The notes under the pieces are model-generated. The model saw only the letters and a program-made list of their open reading frames with translations, did no database searches and had not been told where the DNA came from. Shown here piece by piece: positions 45,252 through 54,607 of a DNA stretch of 64,000 nt (the stretch's first letter is position 1; each line of letters starts with the position of its first letter). A program made the position numbers and the translations under genes. Source of the stretch: Blepharisma japonicum (lineage: Eukaryota > Ciliophora > Heterotrichea > Heterotrichida > Blepharismidae); NCBI GenBank assembly GCA_949751835.1, contig CATKHK010000025.1:248001-312000 (forward strand). Reading direction: 5' to 3'.

Positions 45252-46934
45252 ATGGAAGACAATTATAAAATTATCCAAAACATGAACAATGAAGCAGCCG
45301 ACATTATTGAGAACTCAGTTGCCAATGCATCTCTCTGCAAAACAAGTGAGAAAAATTCTTTAGAATGCCTAAGCTTTACAGAAAAACTTGAATATCTCTT
45401 AGAGATTCGAAAACAAGCAGCTACATTTATACAAGTCCAATATAGATTCAGGAGAATGAAAAGAAGTGCGAAATTTAATTTGATGGTTTTAAGGGTTATG
45501 AAAGCCCGAAAAGCAGCCGCAAAAATGATCCAAAAATACGTCAGAGGGTGACTTGTACGGAATGACCTAAAATTTATTAAAGGAATTGACCAAAAAAAGT
45601 TCATTGTGTGGCGACACAATGGAAAAGATGTAAGTTTGATAGGAAGTTTTACAATGCCTCCATGGGAAGAAGAAATACAATTAAAATATTCAAAATCTCT
45701 TGGCAAATTCATAACCACAATATTATATGACAGACAAATTAAAGCAGGCACATATTGCATTAAATTTATAGTCGATGGGGTTATGGTATGCAATGGGGAT
45801 TTGGCAGTCTCTCAAGATATTTCAGGAAATTACAACAATGTAATTGGGGTTAATGACGATGCAAAAAAATTATCAAGGTCAATTAGTGTCAGATCTTTTA
45901 TGGGTATGGGAGCTGTTGACAGCGAGTTATCTAAGCATATAGTAACTCAAGATTCTCAGTCTCCTATCCTATTGACTCGGTCTTTAAGTGGAAATCTAGA
46001 TTCACCAAGAGGATTTGGGGTTGTTGAAGACAAAAAATCAAAATCGCCGATATACCTTATAATGAGTGGATCAATGGCTGCCAAATCTAAAAAGAAATCA
46101 GCTCCTCTTACAAGCCAAGGGAGCGCAGATGCTTATTTCATCAATGAAGAACTGCAATCATTTGGGGTCGCAGATGGAGTTGGTGAATGAGCTACATATG
46201 GCTTGGATGCAAGCAGATTTTCAAAAGAACTTATAAGATACTGCGAACAAGTTTTAATTGAAACTTTGCAATCTGAATGACCCAGCACTGAATTTTGTGA
46301 CTTACTAGAGCAAGTTGTTTTTGAAGCTTACCGAAGAATAGTATCCTATGGCAGCAGTACCATCCTTTTAGCAATATGTCGAGACTCATTTTTGCATTCT
46401 TTATCTCTTGGAGACTCGAGCTTCATCGTCTTAAGGCCTCGAGATGGCTGTAAAGCCCTTTCTGCAGTGTATCGATCAGTTGAACAGCAGCATTCCTTTA
46501 ACTGTCCATATCAGCTAGCAAACCTCCCAAAGCAGAATAAGTATCAAGAATTAATAGACAAAGGGTTTTCGACCTTAATTGCTCTTCTAAAAAGAACTTC
46601 ACAAAACATGAATGATTCTGCTTTCGACGCAGAAACCGAAATGATCCCTCTAAAAAGTGGAGATATCATTGTTGCTGGAACTGATGGACTTTTTGATAAT
46701 ATGTATGACCAAGATATAATCAAAATTGCTGAACAGGTTTTACAGAGCTATGACCAAGCTCAGCAAATTGCTGATGTTTTAGCAAAATTACTTGTAGAAA
46801 GAGCTGTCCAAAAAGGATGGGATCAATCTTATAAGTCACCTTTTGCTAGGAATGCTGGCAAAGCAGGAAAGAAATATATTGGAGGAAAGCTTGATGACAC
46901 AACAGTGGTTGTGGCGGTTGCGTTGAGTCCGTAA
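45252..46934 (+). CDS. PPTC7-type PP2C phosphatase fused to IQ motifs and a glycogen-binding-like domain
   Basis: The protein is 560 aa, from ATG 45252-45254 to TAA 46932-46934, with UGA-encoded Trp at several conserved sites. Two IQ motifs (FIQVQYRFRRMKR, MIQKYVRGWLVR, residues ~58-105) could bind calmodulin. A CBM48/AMPK-beta-like domain follows (VWRHNGKDVSLIGSFTMPPW ... GTYCIKFIVDGVMVCN ... GNYNNVIGV, ~115-200), then a Ser-rich linker. The C-terminal half is a PPTC7-like PPM phosphatase: FGVADGVGEW (~310), YGSSTILLAI, LGDSSFIVLR, QQHSFNCPYQL, GDIIVAGTDGLFDNM and GGKLDDTTVVVA. The metal-binding Asp residues are present. The combination suggests Ca2+/calmodulin- and polysaccharide-linked dephosphorylation; this is inference. 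Confidence 0.88.
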
Positions 46935-47102
46935 GTCGTTAAATTCAGATGGGATATGAGATTTGTCCTGTCTGAGTATTTAATTTGTTTATAGAAAATT
47001 TTAAAAACTCTGACTGTCTAATATTTTTCATAGATTTTTTAGAAGCTTTATTTATATAAATGACATAAATTATGATGGGGCACTTATAAGTAACAAATTC
47101 TA

Positions 47103-47957
47103 ATGTCGGTCGCAAAAAAAAGCTGTAAACCAAACACAATAAAATTTCTCCCTCAGCTTCAAAAAATCCCAGAAGAAGTAAGGCCATGCACCAGAGTGTA
47201 TAACCCAGAGGAAAATCTCCCATCAAAGCGAAACCCTGACCCGATCTCAGACGCCCCACAAAAGCGAGTCCAAACTGCAGTGCCCTTTGCACTAACTGAT
47301 ATAGATTTTTACTTAAAAGAGCTTGATGAAATTTTTACGAATCGGAATAAGCGCGTTGAAATCAATGACTCCTCCAAGCCAAATCCTACAGAGAAATCAG
47401 TAAAAAATGAAGACCTCGTTAAGCGGGAAGAAGAGTTGTCAAAGCCTTCTGACAAAGAAGTAAGTAAAATCAAAATCATAGAGTCAGATGAAATTATTGT
47501 GAACACTGAAAATCTTGGAGATGTTAGGGAAGAAATAAAATTAACGCCTGAGGAAACTGCTGAGTTGAAGTTGAAATTTATTGAAGATTTAAATAAAGCT
47601 ACAAAATTAACTTTTACTCAATTAAACGTGGTTGAAAAATACAAAATTCCATTTGTTCAAGACTCGTGGGCATGGCAAGAGAAAAAGCCGTTGATTCATG
47701 ACTTTAAAACCAGCCAATTTAAAGGAAACTCTTATGAAAAGTCTAAAGGGAATGTTGGATTATCGAAAAGACAGCCTCGAAAGCTGGGTGTTGATATAAC
47801 TTCTTTACTCGCAGAAATTCCTGTTTCATTACGTCCAATTTTCTCAGGCTCTTTGATAGTAAAGCCTATACAACTCAAAATAAACATCAGGGCTAACTCA
47901 TATCAAGAATACAAAACATTAATAGCGCCAACCCCAATTGTAAACCCTGTTGAATAA
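47103..47957 (+). CDS. Hypothetical protein, 284 aa
   Basis: The frame runs from ATG 47103 to TAA 47955-47957 with no UGA codon or intron. The N-terminus is Pro/Lys rich (EEVRPCTRVYNPEENLPS), the middle is acidic (Glu/Lys/Ser), and the C-terminal ~100 residues are more ordered (KYKIPFVQDSWAWQEKKPLI ... RQPRKLGVDITSLLAEIP). No domain is recognised. It converges with VPS29 with 24 bp between stops. Confidence 0.65.
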   Translation: MSVAKKSCKPNTIKFLPQLQKIPEEVRPCTRVYNPEENLPSKRNPDPISDAPQKRVQTAVPFALTDIDFYLKELDEIFTNRNKRVEINDSSKPNPTEKSVKNEDLVKREEELSKPSDKEVSKIKIIESDEIIVNTENLGDVREEIKLTPEETAELKLKFIEDLNKATKLTFTQLNVVEKYKIPFVQDSWAWQEKKPLIHDFKTSQFKGNSYEKSKGNVGLSKRQPRKLGVDITSLLAEIPVSLRPIFSGSLIVKPIQLKINIRANSYQEYKTLIAPTPIVNPVE

Positions 47958-47981
47958 ATTTAAGTATATTTCTTTAATTAT

Positions 47982-48545
47982 TTAACTCTTAGAGAACTGG
48001 GCCTTGTTCACTGAAATATTTCCATCAATAAGCTCATAAATAAATAAAGTTGCTTCATTTCCTTGGAAAGCCATAATAATAAAGCTAGCTTTTACTTCTG
48101 CAGTGATCGCTGAATAAGCTCCAGTCGCGCTTCCTGGGTTAATAAAATACTTCCCATCCAAGCTTTCAATTGACAAAGCATGAGTATGTCCTGAAACCAA
48201 AATATCACAGTCTAGCTGTCTTTGTAAGTTTCCTAACGCTTCTTTGTCTCCCCAAGGGATAACTTGATGCCCATGTATCAGTCCAATTTTCCAATCACCA
48301 ATACTAACAACTTTGGTTTCTGGTAGAGTTGTTCCTTCATCAAAATCCCCTCTTGTTATATGGATATTTGAGGCTAAACCTTTAAGCCAATCTGAATATT
48401 CACGACTACCGATGTTTCCAGTGCAAAAAACATGTTGGACTTTGCCAGGAACTAAGAGTTCTTTGAATTTCTCAGGTAAATCCACAGCTCGTTGAGGGAT
48501 ATGAAGGTCTCCTATAAGCAGAACAAGCTCTCCAAATTGGCTCAT
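47982..48545 (-). CDS. VPS29: Retromer subunit VPS29
   Basis: The protein is 187 aa, from ATG 48543-48545 to TAA 47982-47984. The metallophosphoesterase-like fold is clear: LVLLIGDLHIPQRAVDLP at the N-terminus, CTGNIGSREYSDWL, GDFDEGTTLPETKVV, IGLIHGHQVIPWGD, LVSGHTH, and FINPGSATGAY. Human VPS29 is 182 aa and nearly collinear. VPS29 is a structural subunit of retromer, which recycles cargo from endosomes. Its start lies only 20 bp from the start of the divergent gene at 48566. Confidence 0.97.
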   Translation of the reverse strand: MSQFGELVLLIGDLHIPQRAVDLPEKFKELLVPGKVQHVFCTGNIGSREYSDWLKGLASNIHITRGDFDEGTTLPETKVVSIGDWKIGLIHGHQVIPWGDKEALGNLQRQLDCDILVSGHTHALSIESLDGKYFINPGSATGAYSAITAEVKASFIIMAFQGNEATLFIYELIDGNISVNKAQFSKS

Positions 48546-48565
48546 ATTTAATGATTGGCATAAAA

Positions 48566-49387
48566 ATGCTGTCTAGGAATAGCAAACAGCTCGCTAGAGC
48601 TTTCACTTGGGGAGAATATTACCCTAACCGCAATCTTTATGTCGCTGGCGGGCATAAATACAATACTCGTTATAAAGACTTCTGGCAACAACATCAAACC
48701 TATGGACGTGAAGGCAAAGAGCATACTTACACTCACACTGAAAAAGATTACAAAATCCACAGGCCATGGGACACCGCTATGTTTTGGTTCAAAATCAACA
48801 TCGCTGGACAGTGGGATTTCTTCACTTATAGGTACTTAAGAGCGATGGATTACTGCACAATGGCGCTCGCACCCATTGGAATTGCAACTTTTGCAGTTTT
48901 GGGTGCTGCAGTGTTCAAGCCACTATATATGTACTCGTTGGTGTCAACTGCAGTGCTTTATTATAGGCTCAGAGATAAATGTTCACACCCAGAATTTGAT
49001 GAGCTGGGCATCAAGGATTTGCTTTATTCAAATGAGACTGTCAAGAAATATTTCAATGATCAAAGCTCATATGTGATTGACCAATATCAAGAGTATGATA
49101 AATTTAATATTGATCAATTTCCTGAATACTCGACCAGCAAATTGGCAAGATTTTTCAATGTAGACTGCAATACTACGACAGGATTTTTGAAGATGTGCGA
49201 CTTACAAAGCGACGCAAGAATGACTATTCACTTTAAAACAATGCCTTGGAGCGACCAGAAGTATTTTTGTACACATCCTTTCCTGTTTTATGACTTGTGG
49301 GCAGAAATCAACTGCAAAGGCGTATATGAAAAGATTGTGTTCGTTGATCCTAAGAAAGTGAATAAGAAGATATTTATCACTCTTTAA
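48566..49387 (+). CDS. Hypothetical mitochondrial-type protein
   Basis: The protein is about 273 aa from ATG 48566-48568 (MLSRNSKQLARAFTWGEYYP) to TAA 49385-49387; an in-frame ATG at 48551 would add five residues. The N-terminus has the Arg/Ser/Leu pattern of a mitochondrial targeting peptide. Two adjacent hydrophobic segments (MALAPIGIATFAVLGAAVF and a following YSLVSTAVLYY stretch) suggest an inner-membrane hairpin. The remainder is rich in Tyr, Asp and Phe. It may be a ciliate-specific mitochondrial subunit; I cannot name it. Confidence 0.7.
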   Translation: MLSRNSKQLARAFTWGEYYPNRNLYVAGGHKYNTRYKDFWQQHQTYGREGKEHTYTHTEKDYKIHRPWDTAMFWFKINIAGQWDFFTYRYLRAMDYCTMALAPIGIATFAVLGAAVFKPLYMYSLVSTAVLYYRLRDKCSHPEFDELGIKDLLYSNETVKKYFNDQSSYVIDQYQEYDKFNIDQFPEYSTSKLARFFNVDCNTTTGFLKMCDLQSDARMTIHFKTMPWSDQKYFCTHPFLFYDLWAEINCKGVYEKIVFVDPKKVNKKIFITL

Positions 49388-49542
49388 GAGATTATTATGA
49401 TAAACCGCTTAGGTTTTAGCTCCTTAAATTCTTCTTTAAGCATTCTTCAAAATTTAAAATTTAGGCACACAGGTGCTAAAATAAAATTAAAAAATCCTAA
49501 TTTGATGCTCGAATTATTGAAGTATGCTTTTACTTCTTATAC

Positions 49543-49881
49543 TTATTGCCCAGCGTCCTGAGCTTTCTTAACTGCTTCTGAAGCAGCCCAAACATCTTTC
49601 CAAATATCTTGAGATATGATATTAAGGCATCTTGAGTTGCATTCCTTAACTTTATTTTTCCCAATAATTTTGCATCTATCGTAACAACTTTGAGCTGCCT
49701 CAAGCGTTGCTTTTTCTTTAGCACGGTATTCTGGAGCTCCTGCATGGAGTGCTTCTAGCATCATGAGACTTTCTCTTTGTTGGCGCTTGCATTCTCTTCT
49801 AGCACCGGTATCTTCATTTCTGCAAGTTCCCTGCAGTGCGCTTAGTACCCCTGACAAAGCTGTCGCGTAGCTTTCAACCAT
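49543..49881 (-). CDS. Small Cys-rich protein with twin CX3C motif
   Basis: The protein is 112 aa, from ATG 49879-49881 to TAA 49543-49545. The C-terminal half has two CX3C pairs separated by ten residues (CYDRC ... CNSRC), the arrangement of small Tim chaperones of the mitochondrial intermembrane space, although their spacing is usually 11-16. Another Cys pair (CRNEDTGARREC) lies earlier. It may be an intermembrane-space protein with disulphide-bonded helices; the family is not proven. Confidence 0.65.
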   Translation of the reverse strand: MVESYATALSGVLSALQGTCRNEDTGARRECKRQQRESLMMLEALHAGAPEYRAKEKATLEAAQSCYDRCKIIGKNKVKECNSRCLNIISQDIWKDVWAASEAVKKAQDAGQ

Positions 49882-49931
49882 TTTAATTATTGGTCTTTAA
49901 TACCAAATGTTTAGTGTTGTTATTGAATTTA

Positions 49932-51074
49932 CTAAAGCATTTCTTCATCACTATCATCGCCTCCGAACAGTCTTTTAAACATATTCATTTTTTCTTCTTT
50001 TTCTTGGTCCAATTCTTCAGCCATTTCTTCCAGCTTATCACTTTCCATCCCAGGATCCAATGGGCATTCATATTCCAGCAATTTATTTTTCCTTGCCAAA
50101 ATCTCAGATTTTCTTTCATCACGGATTTTCATGTTCAAGAGCTTTGAAGGAAGATTATTTGTGCTTACACTTGTGAGTCCTTTAGGCACTTTTTTCTTTT
50201 TAAGCTGCAGCTTGTTTTCTACTTGTGCATAAGCTGCGATTCCTTTTTCTTCATCAATTCATAATAAAATATCATTTTGGTTCGGGTCATTGAAATAAGA
50301 GTATTTATAGTTCCTTAAATGAATTAATGATTTTTCATTCTCTTGCAGATCTTGTGTATTTTCTGGATCTTCTTCAACATAAATACTCATGACTGGGTCT
50401 GCTTCTTCATCTTCGTGCTCTTTAAGCACAGTGAATTTATTTTTTTCATGTGGCTCTTCATCATACACTAGCATCACAAACTCTGTATGAATATACGATA
50501 AATCAGGAAAAACAGAGTAGACTTTTTCAGCTTTTAAACCTGGCTTTGTAGGGTGCACAAATTCATTTTTCTCAAACGCAGAAACAATTTTGCTGATCCA
50601 AGTTTTGGTGTCGTATTCAGCCTCTACGTCAGCTTCGTTTTTGGCTTCTTCTTGAACTGTTGGGTTGGAGTAAACAATTGGTCCAGCTGGAAGAGTGGAT
50701 TTTCTTAAATAGAGCGAAGAATTGCTTGCTGAATATTTATTTGCCTTGGATTCTTCTTTATCTTTTTTAGGCTCTTCTAGTAATTCAGCATCTTCTTTGA
50801 AAAGTTCAGCGTCAGGTGGAGTATTGTATATCTCAGGGTTAATTAAATCTATTGGAATTCCGAGATCGAGGGGAAGAAGTAGGGGAGGAGTGTAGTTAGC
50901 CTCAAGAGATGTGAGGGAGTATTTTGTAAATCTGTCTTGGTCGAAAGGATAGGCCATGAGCTTTTGTTCACAGGGAACCATAGGGAGTTGGTTGTGAAAT
51001 CGAAAAGGAAGGCAAAATTTTGGGTCCTTTCTGAAGTCGTTTGGGAATTTTTTGCTTTTTGGCTTATCTCCCAT
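49932..51074 (-). CDS. PAF1: PAF1, RNA polymerase II-associated factor
   Basis: The protein is 380 aa, from ATG 51072-51074 to TAG 49932-49934, with a UGA-encoded Trp after NQNDILL. The N-terminal block CLPFRFHNQLPMVPCEQK...AYPFDQDRFTKYSLTSLE and LDLGIPIDLINPEIYN is diagnostic of PAF1. A C-terminal acidic Glu/Asp tail is present as in the family. PAF1 scaffolds the Paf1 complex in transcription elongation and histone modification. Confidence 0.93.
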
Positions 51075-51213
51075 TTTAATTAATAAAAAAGGTTTAGAGA
51101 CTCTGAAATTTAGATATAAAATTAGCCTAATTATGATTGACTTGAACTCTAGATATATACTTTTGATATTAGTAGAAGAGATACAAAAATTAAGAATAAA
51201 ATATTATAAAAAA

Positions 51214-51438
51214 ATGCAAATATTTATCAAAACATTGGCTGGCCTCTCGCTAACACTCTAAATCGAGTCATCAGACACCATAATTTATGTCAAAAATAAA
51301 ATTACAGAGAAAGAAGGAGCTCCATCAGATCAGCAAAGATTAATATTCTCAGGAAAACAGCTGGAAGATGAAAGAACTTTGGGAGATTATAACATCTCAA
51401 AATATTCGACAATTCATTTAGTATGTAGACTCTGCTAG
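51214..51438 (+). pseudogene. Ubiquitin pseudogene (in-frame UAA at codon 16, no Gly-Gly end)
   Basis: From ATG 51214 the frame reads MQIFIKTLAGLSLTL, then UAA (51259-51261) where ubiquitin has Glu16. It then continues [19 protein letters not shown] and [20 protein letters not shown] to a UAG at 51436-51438. The C-terminal LRLRGG is replaced by CRLC and a stop, so it could not be conjugated. Lys48 and Lys63 equivalents remain; Lys11 is Leu. No GT or GC donor is nearby that would splice out the UAA. A decayed copy of a ubiquitin gene is the simplest reading. Confidence 0.75.
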
Positions 51439-51522
51439 CCTAGCTTAAAGCTTTAGTTTATAGCTTCGAATACTTGCTAATAATATTTATTCCTCGAGTT
51501 CACAGTTCGTTAATTAATTAAT

Positions 51523-52416
51523 ATGTCTTCTAAAGCAGTTAAATCAAGATCCAAAAGTATCTATGAAAGCCCCAGTTCTCAACTCACTACAACTGTGCCA
51601 AGTCCTCAAAAAGAGTCTTTTTTTAATTCCACAATGTCGTCAAAAGAGCTTCTAAAAAATATGTATAATACTCGCTCCCATGAACGTCGGCGCAGTTCAG
51701 CATCTCGGCAATCAGGTTCTCTTGACCAGTCAATGGAATTTAATATGACATCTGGTCCAACTTTTAGTTCTACACAATCTTATTCCCATCGGTTTGCAGC
51801 TGACTCCATTCCTCAAGGAAATTTTGATGAAAGGGAATGCTTGATTTCTACAGAAAAGCTCGATAAGCAAGCAAAACTTTGTGAAAGCTTAGAAGCTAAA
51901 CTACTCAAAGAAGATTTTGTTAAAGCAAAGGTTAACTATAAAGCGCAAAAACATAAAGAATTTAAAGACAATTTAGAGCACAATAAAAAAATTGATAAAG
52001 AGTTTAAAGAAAAAGAAGCAAAGAGAGCACAGTCTCAAAGAGCAGAGGAAAGAAAAAATAAGAAAAAAGAAACAATTGAGCACAAAATTGTTATGCAAAA
52101 AATTAAAGATGATGAAACAAATCAATACAAAGATAGTCTGGATAGAGAAAATAAGAAGCACTTGCTGATAGATCAAATAAAAAACGAGCAAAAAGAAAGG
52201 AAGAAAATAGAAAAAGAAGAAGAAAGAGCAAGCTACTTAGATTTCATTAAATCCCAACAAACCCGCAGTAATGAAGAAGCCTTAAGAGAAAGAAAAGAAA
52301 TGTCCTATGATAGATCCACAAGACTTGTTGGGAACTGGATGAAAGCCCGAAGAAGAAGCCAAGAAGCAACTGAAAGACTGGACCTCACTTTGAAATTGAT
52401 TAATAGATATAATTAA
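51523..52416 (+). CDS. Hypothetical coiled-coil protein
   Basis: The protein is 297 aa, from ATG 51523 to TAA 52414-52416. The first ~110 residues are Ser/Arg/Thr rich and likely disordered, with several SP sites. Residues ~115-270 are a continuous Lys/Glu-rich helical coil (KEFKDNLEHNKKIDKEFK and similar). No known domain is present. Basal-body or cytoskeletal proteins often look like this. It ends 13 bp before RPB8. Confidence 0.7.
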   Translation: MSSKAVKSRSKSIYESPSSQLTTTVPSPQKESFFNSTMSSKELLKNMYNTRSHERRRSSASRQSGSLDQSMEFNMTSGPTFSSTQSYSHRFAADSIPQGNFDERECLISTEKLDKQAKLCESLEAKLLKEDFVKAKVNYKAQKHKEFKDNLEHNKKIDKEFKEKEAKRAQSQRAEERKNKKKETIEHKIVMQKIKDDETNQYKDSLDRENKKHLLIDQIKNEQKERKKIEKEEERASYLDFIKSQQTRSNEEALRERKEMSYDRSTRLVGNWMKARRRSQEATERLDLTLKLINRYN

Positions 52417-52429
52417 GATTGTAATAATT

Positions 52430-52879
52430 ATGGCAGGAATTGGAGGCTCAAGCACACTTTTCGAGGACACAATCAAAATAACAAGCGTAGATAAAGAAGG
52501 GAAAATGTTCCAGAGAGTCTCTCGTATTGAAGCTAGCACTGAAATTTTAGACATACAAATTGCCTTAGATATTCACAGCGAGCTTTATCCAATGGAGCCA
52601 AACCAATACCACTCCATCATTTTGGCATCTTCTCTAACGCTTGATGGTACTGAAGATGACGGCTGCTATAGAATTCATGAAAACCAAGCAAACACACTTT
52701 TGTCGAAGTTTGACTACTGTATGTATGGAAAGATCTTCAAACACACTTTAGAAAGAGGATTATTGGTTGTCTATATCTCCTTTGGTGGGCTGCTTATGAC
52801 GCTTACAGGATCATCATCAGATTTAGTGCAGCTGGAGCCTGATTCAAATGTATACCTACTTCTCAGAAAACTATATTAG
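52430..52879 (+). CDS. POLR2H: RNA polymerases I, II and III subunit RPB8 (ABC3)
   Basis: The protein is 149 aa, from ATG 52430 to TAG 52877-52879. Typical RPB8 features are visible: LFEDTIKITSVDKEGKMFQRVSRI near the N-terminus, the LDIHSELYPM block, and the C-terminal VYISFGGLLMTLTG ... NVYLLLRKL. Size matches the family (about 146-150 aa). It is a shared subunit of the three nuclear RNA polymerases. The gene begins 13 bp after the stop of the previous gene on the same strand. Confidence 0.95.
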   Translation: MAGIGGSSTLFEDTIKITSVDKEGKMFQRVSRIEASTEILDIQIALDIHSELYPMEPNQYHSIILASSLTLDGTEDDGCYRIHENQANTLLSKFDYCMYGKIFKHTLERGLLVVYISFGGLLMTLTGSSSDLVQLEPDSNVYLLLRKLY

Positions 52880-52926
52880 ATAATTAACATCAATTTTATA
52901 AAGAGATTTACATATAGTTTAAAGAA

Positions 52927-54339
52927 TTAATTTTTAATTATCCAGAAATCGTCTTCAAGCCTTTTCAGTGAATATAAATCTTCTGTAATTTCATCATTTT
53001 GTGTGCTCCCAAACGCGAATTGTTTATAATTTAAATGAGTAGAATTAGCAATGTTTAAAATCCCGTATCCTAAGCTTTCGCTTATTAGCGCACTTCATTC
53101 TTTAGGTTGGTCAGTAATATTAAATACAATTTTTGTATTTTCCAAATTTCCAGCGACACCGTTAATTACATGTATTGGGGCATTAGGATTTATAAAAACA
53201 TTTTCTTCTTTCTTATAATTTTTATGCATCTTTCCGAATTTTACTGGGAAAATTCTCTCATATAGGTGAACATGGCCACTTAAATATAAATCTACATTGA
53301 ATTTGACAAAAATTTCTTCAAATGTTTCTCTCATAACCTTTGCTTGAATTCCACAGTTTTTCATTATCATAGTTGATCATCGATTAGGTGAACAATATAA
53401 AGGTTTATGCCCCATTACAATAATCCAAGAAAATTTATTTTTGTCTATTCTTGATAAAGTATCATTTAGCCACGTCATTTGTTGTTGCTTTAAATAGTTA
53501 AAAATTGCTTGATCATATGGAAATGATTCTGGCTTCATTAAATAGTAGTCAAATTCTGAAGAAATTGCGATAATCATTGCTCTGCCAATCGGTAAAGAGT
53601 AAAATAATGGGACTGAAAATCTATTGGTAAAGTCTTTAAAAATTTCAGGAATTTCATGGTTTCCGACAACAGGCATATAAGGGACTTTGGAAATCAAAGG
53701 CTCCAAGTCATTAAGAAATTCATCCCCTCTTGATCCTTGGTTACTATATAAATCATAAGCAATGTCTCCCAAGTGCCAAATACTTGTAAAAGGGGTTGTT
53801 TCTTTTAAAATAGCACTTAATATATGCTGCTTTGGTATCAAGGTATGCTGATCATTTTCGAAATCCCCAACATTAGACGTGCTCCAATCTCCTACAAGTA
53901 GTATTGAAACATTATTAGATAGTCCAGGGTGAGACATAAAGCTTGATGATTTAGAAAAAGTGTATTCTCCTTTATAACAAGAGATTTCATAAAATATTTC
54001 TGTGTTTTCAGGCAAATTATCAAGATTGATTTTATAGATGTAGCTATTTCTGAGAATATTCGTAGGCTGAGATATATTTCTTGTATAGTTCAAATAGTTA
54101 ATTGTGCAATTGTTAGGGTTTTCTTTGAGGGTGAATACTAGAGTTGATGAATTGGCGGAATGGTATGATATGTGAACTTGCTGAGGGATGAGCTTATTAG
54201 GAACTGGCTTTACTTTGATATCAGGAAAATGGACTTCTGAAGGAAAAGTAGACTTGGAAGTAACAATATTTATATAGATGTATAAAAGTAAAACCAAATA
54301 GCCCAGGATCCCTATCCCTATTAAGAGCTCATTTCTCAT
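52927..54339 (-). CDS. Purple acid phosphatase-like metallophosphoesterase, membrane-anchored
   Basis: The protein is 470 aa, from ATG 54337-54339 to TAA 52927-52929, with two UGA-encoded Trp codons that join three open stretches. An N-terminal hydrophobic segment (residues ~5-27) is a signal peptide or anchor. A fibronectin-like domain precedes the catalytic domain, as in ACP7-type enzymes. Metal-ligand motifs are complete: VGDWS, HLGDIAYD, VVGNHEI, VMGHKPLYC and SGHVHLYER. It is likely lysosomal or secreted, hydrolysing phosphate monoesters. It converges with RPB8 with 47 bp between stops. Confidence 0.93.
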
Positions 54340-54607
54340 TATACTATTAGCATTAAATAAAAAGATTTTTTATAAATAAAAAAAATTCGTAATAATAATA
54401 CTTAATTTCATTTATTTACATAAATAAATTATCTAATAATTATAGCTTTACTCTCACAACCACCATTATATTTATAAATAATTCCAAAATATTCTCCGAG
54501 GCCAAAATCCCTTTTAATTTTCATATCTATCGATAGCATTAAATTAAAGCTATATAAATGCCTAAGCATATTTTCATTGTTGTTATTATGGCGAAACTTT
54601 TTAATAA

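Noticed and set aside
51214-51438. Functional ubiquitin or NEDD8 gene
   Set aside because: In-frame UAA and no Gly-Gly end; no splice signal removes the stop.
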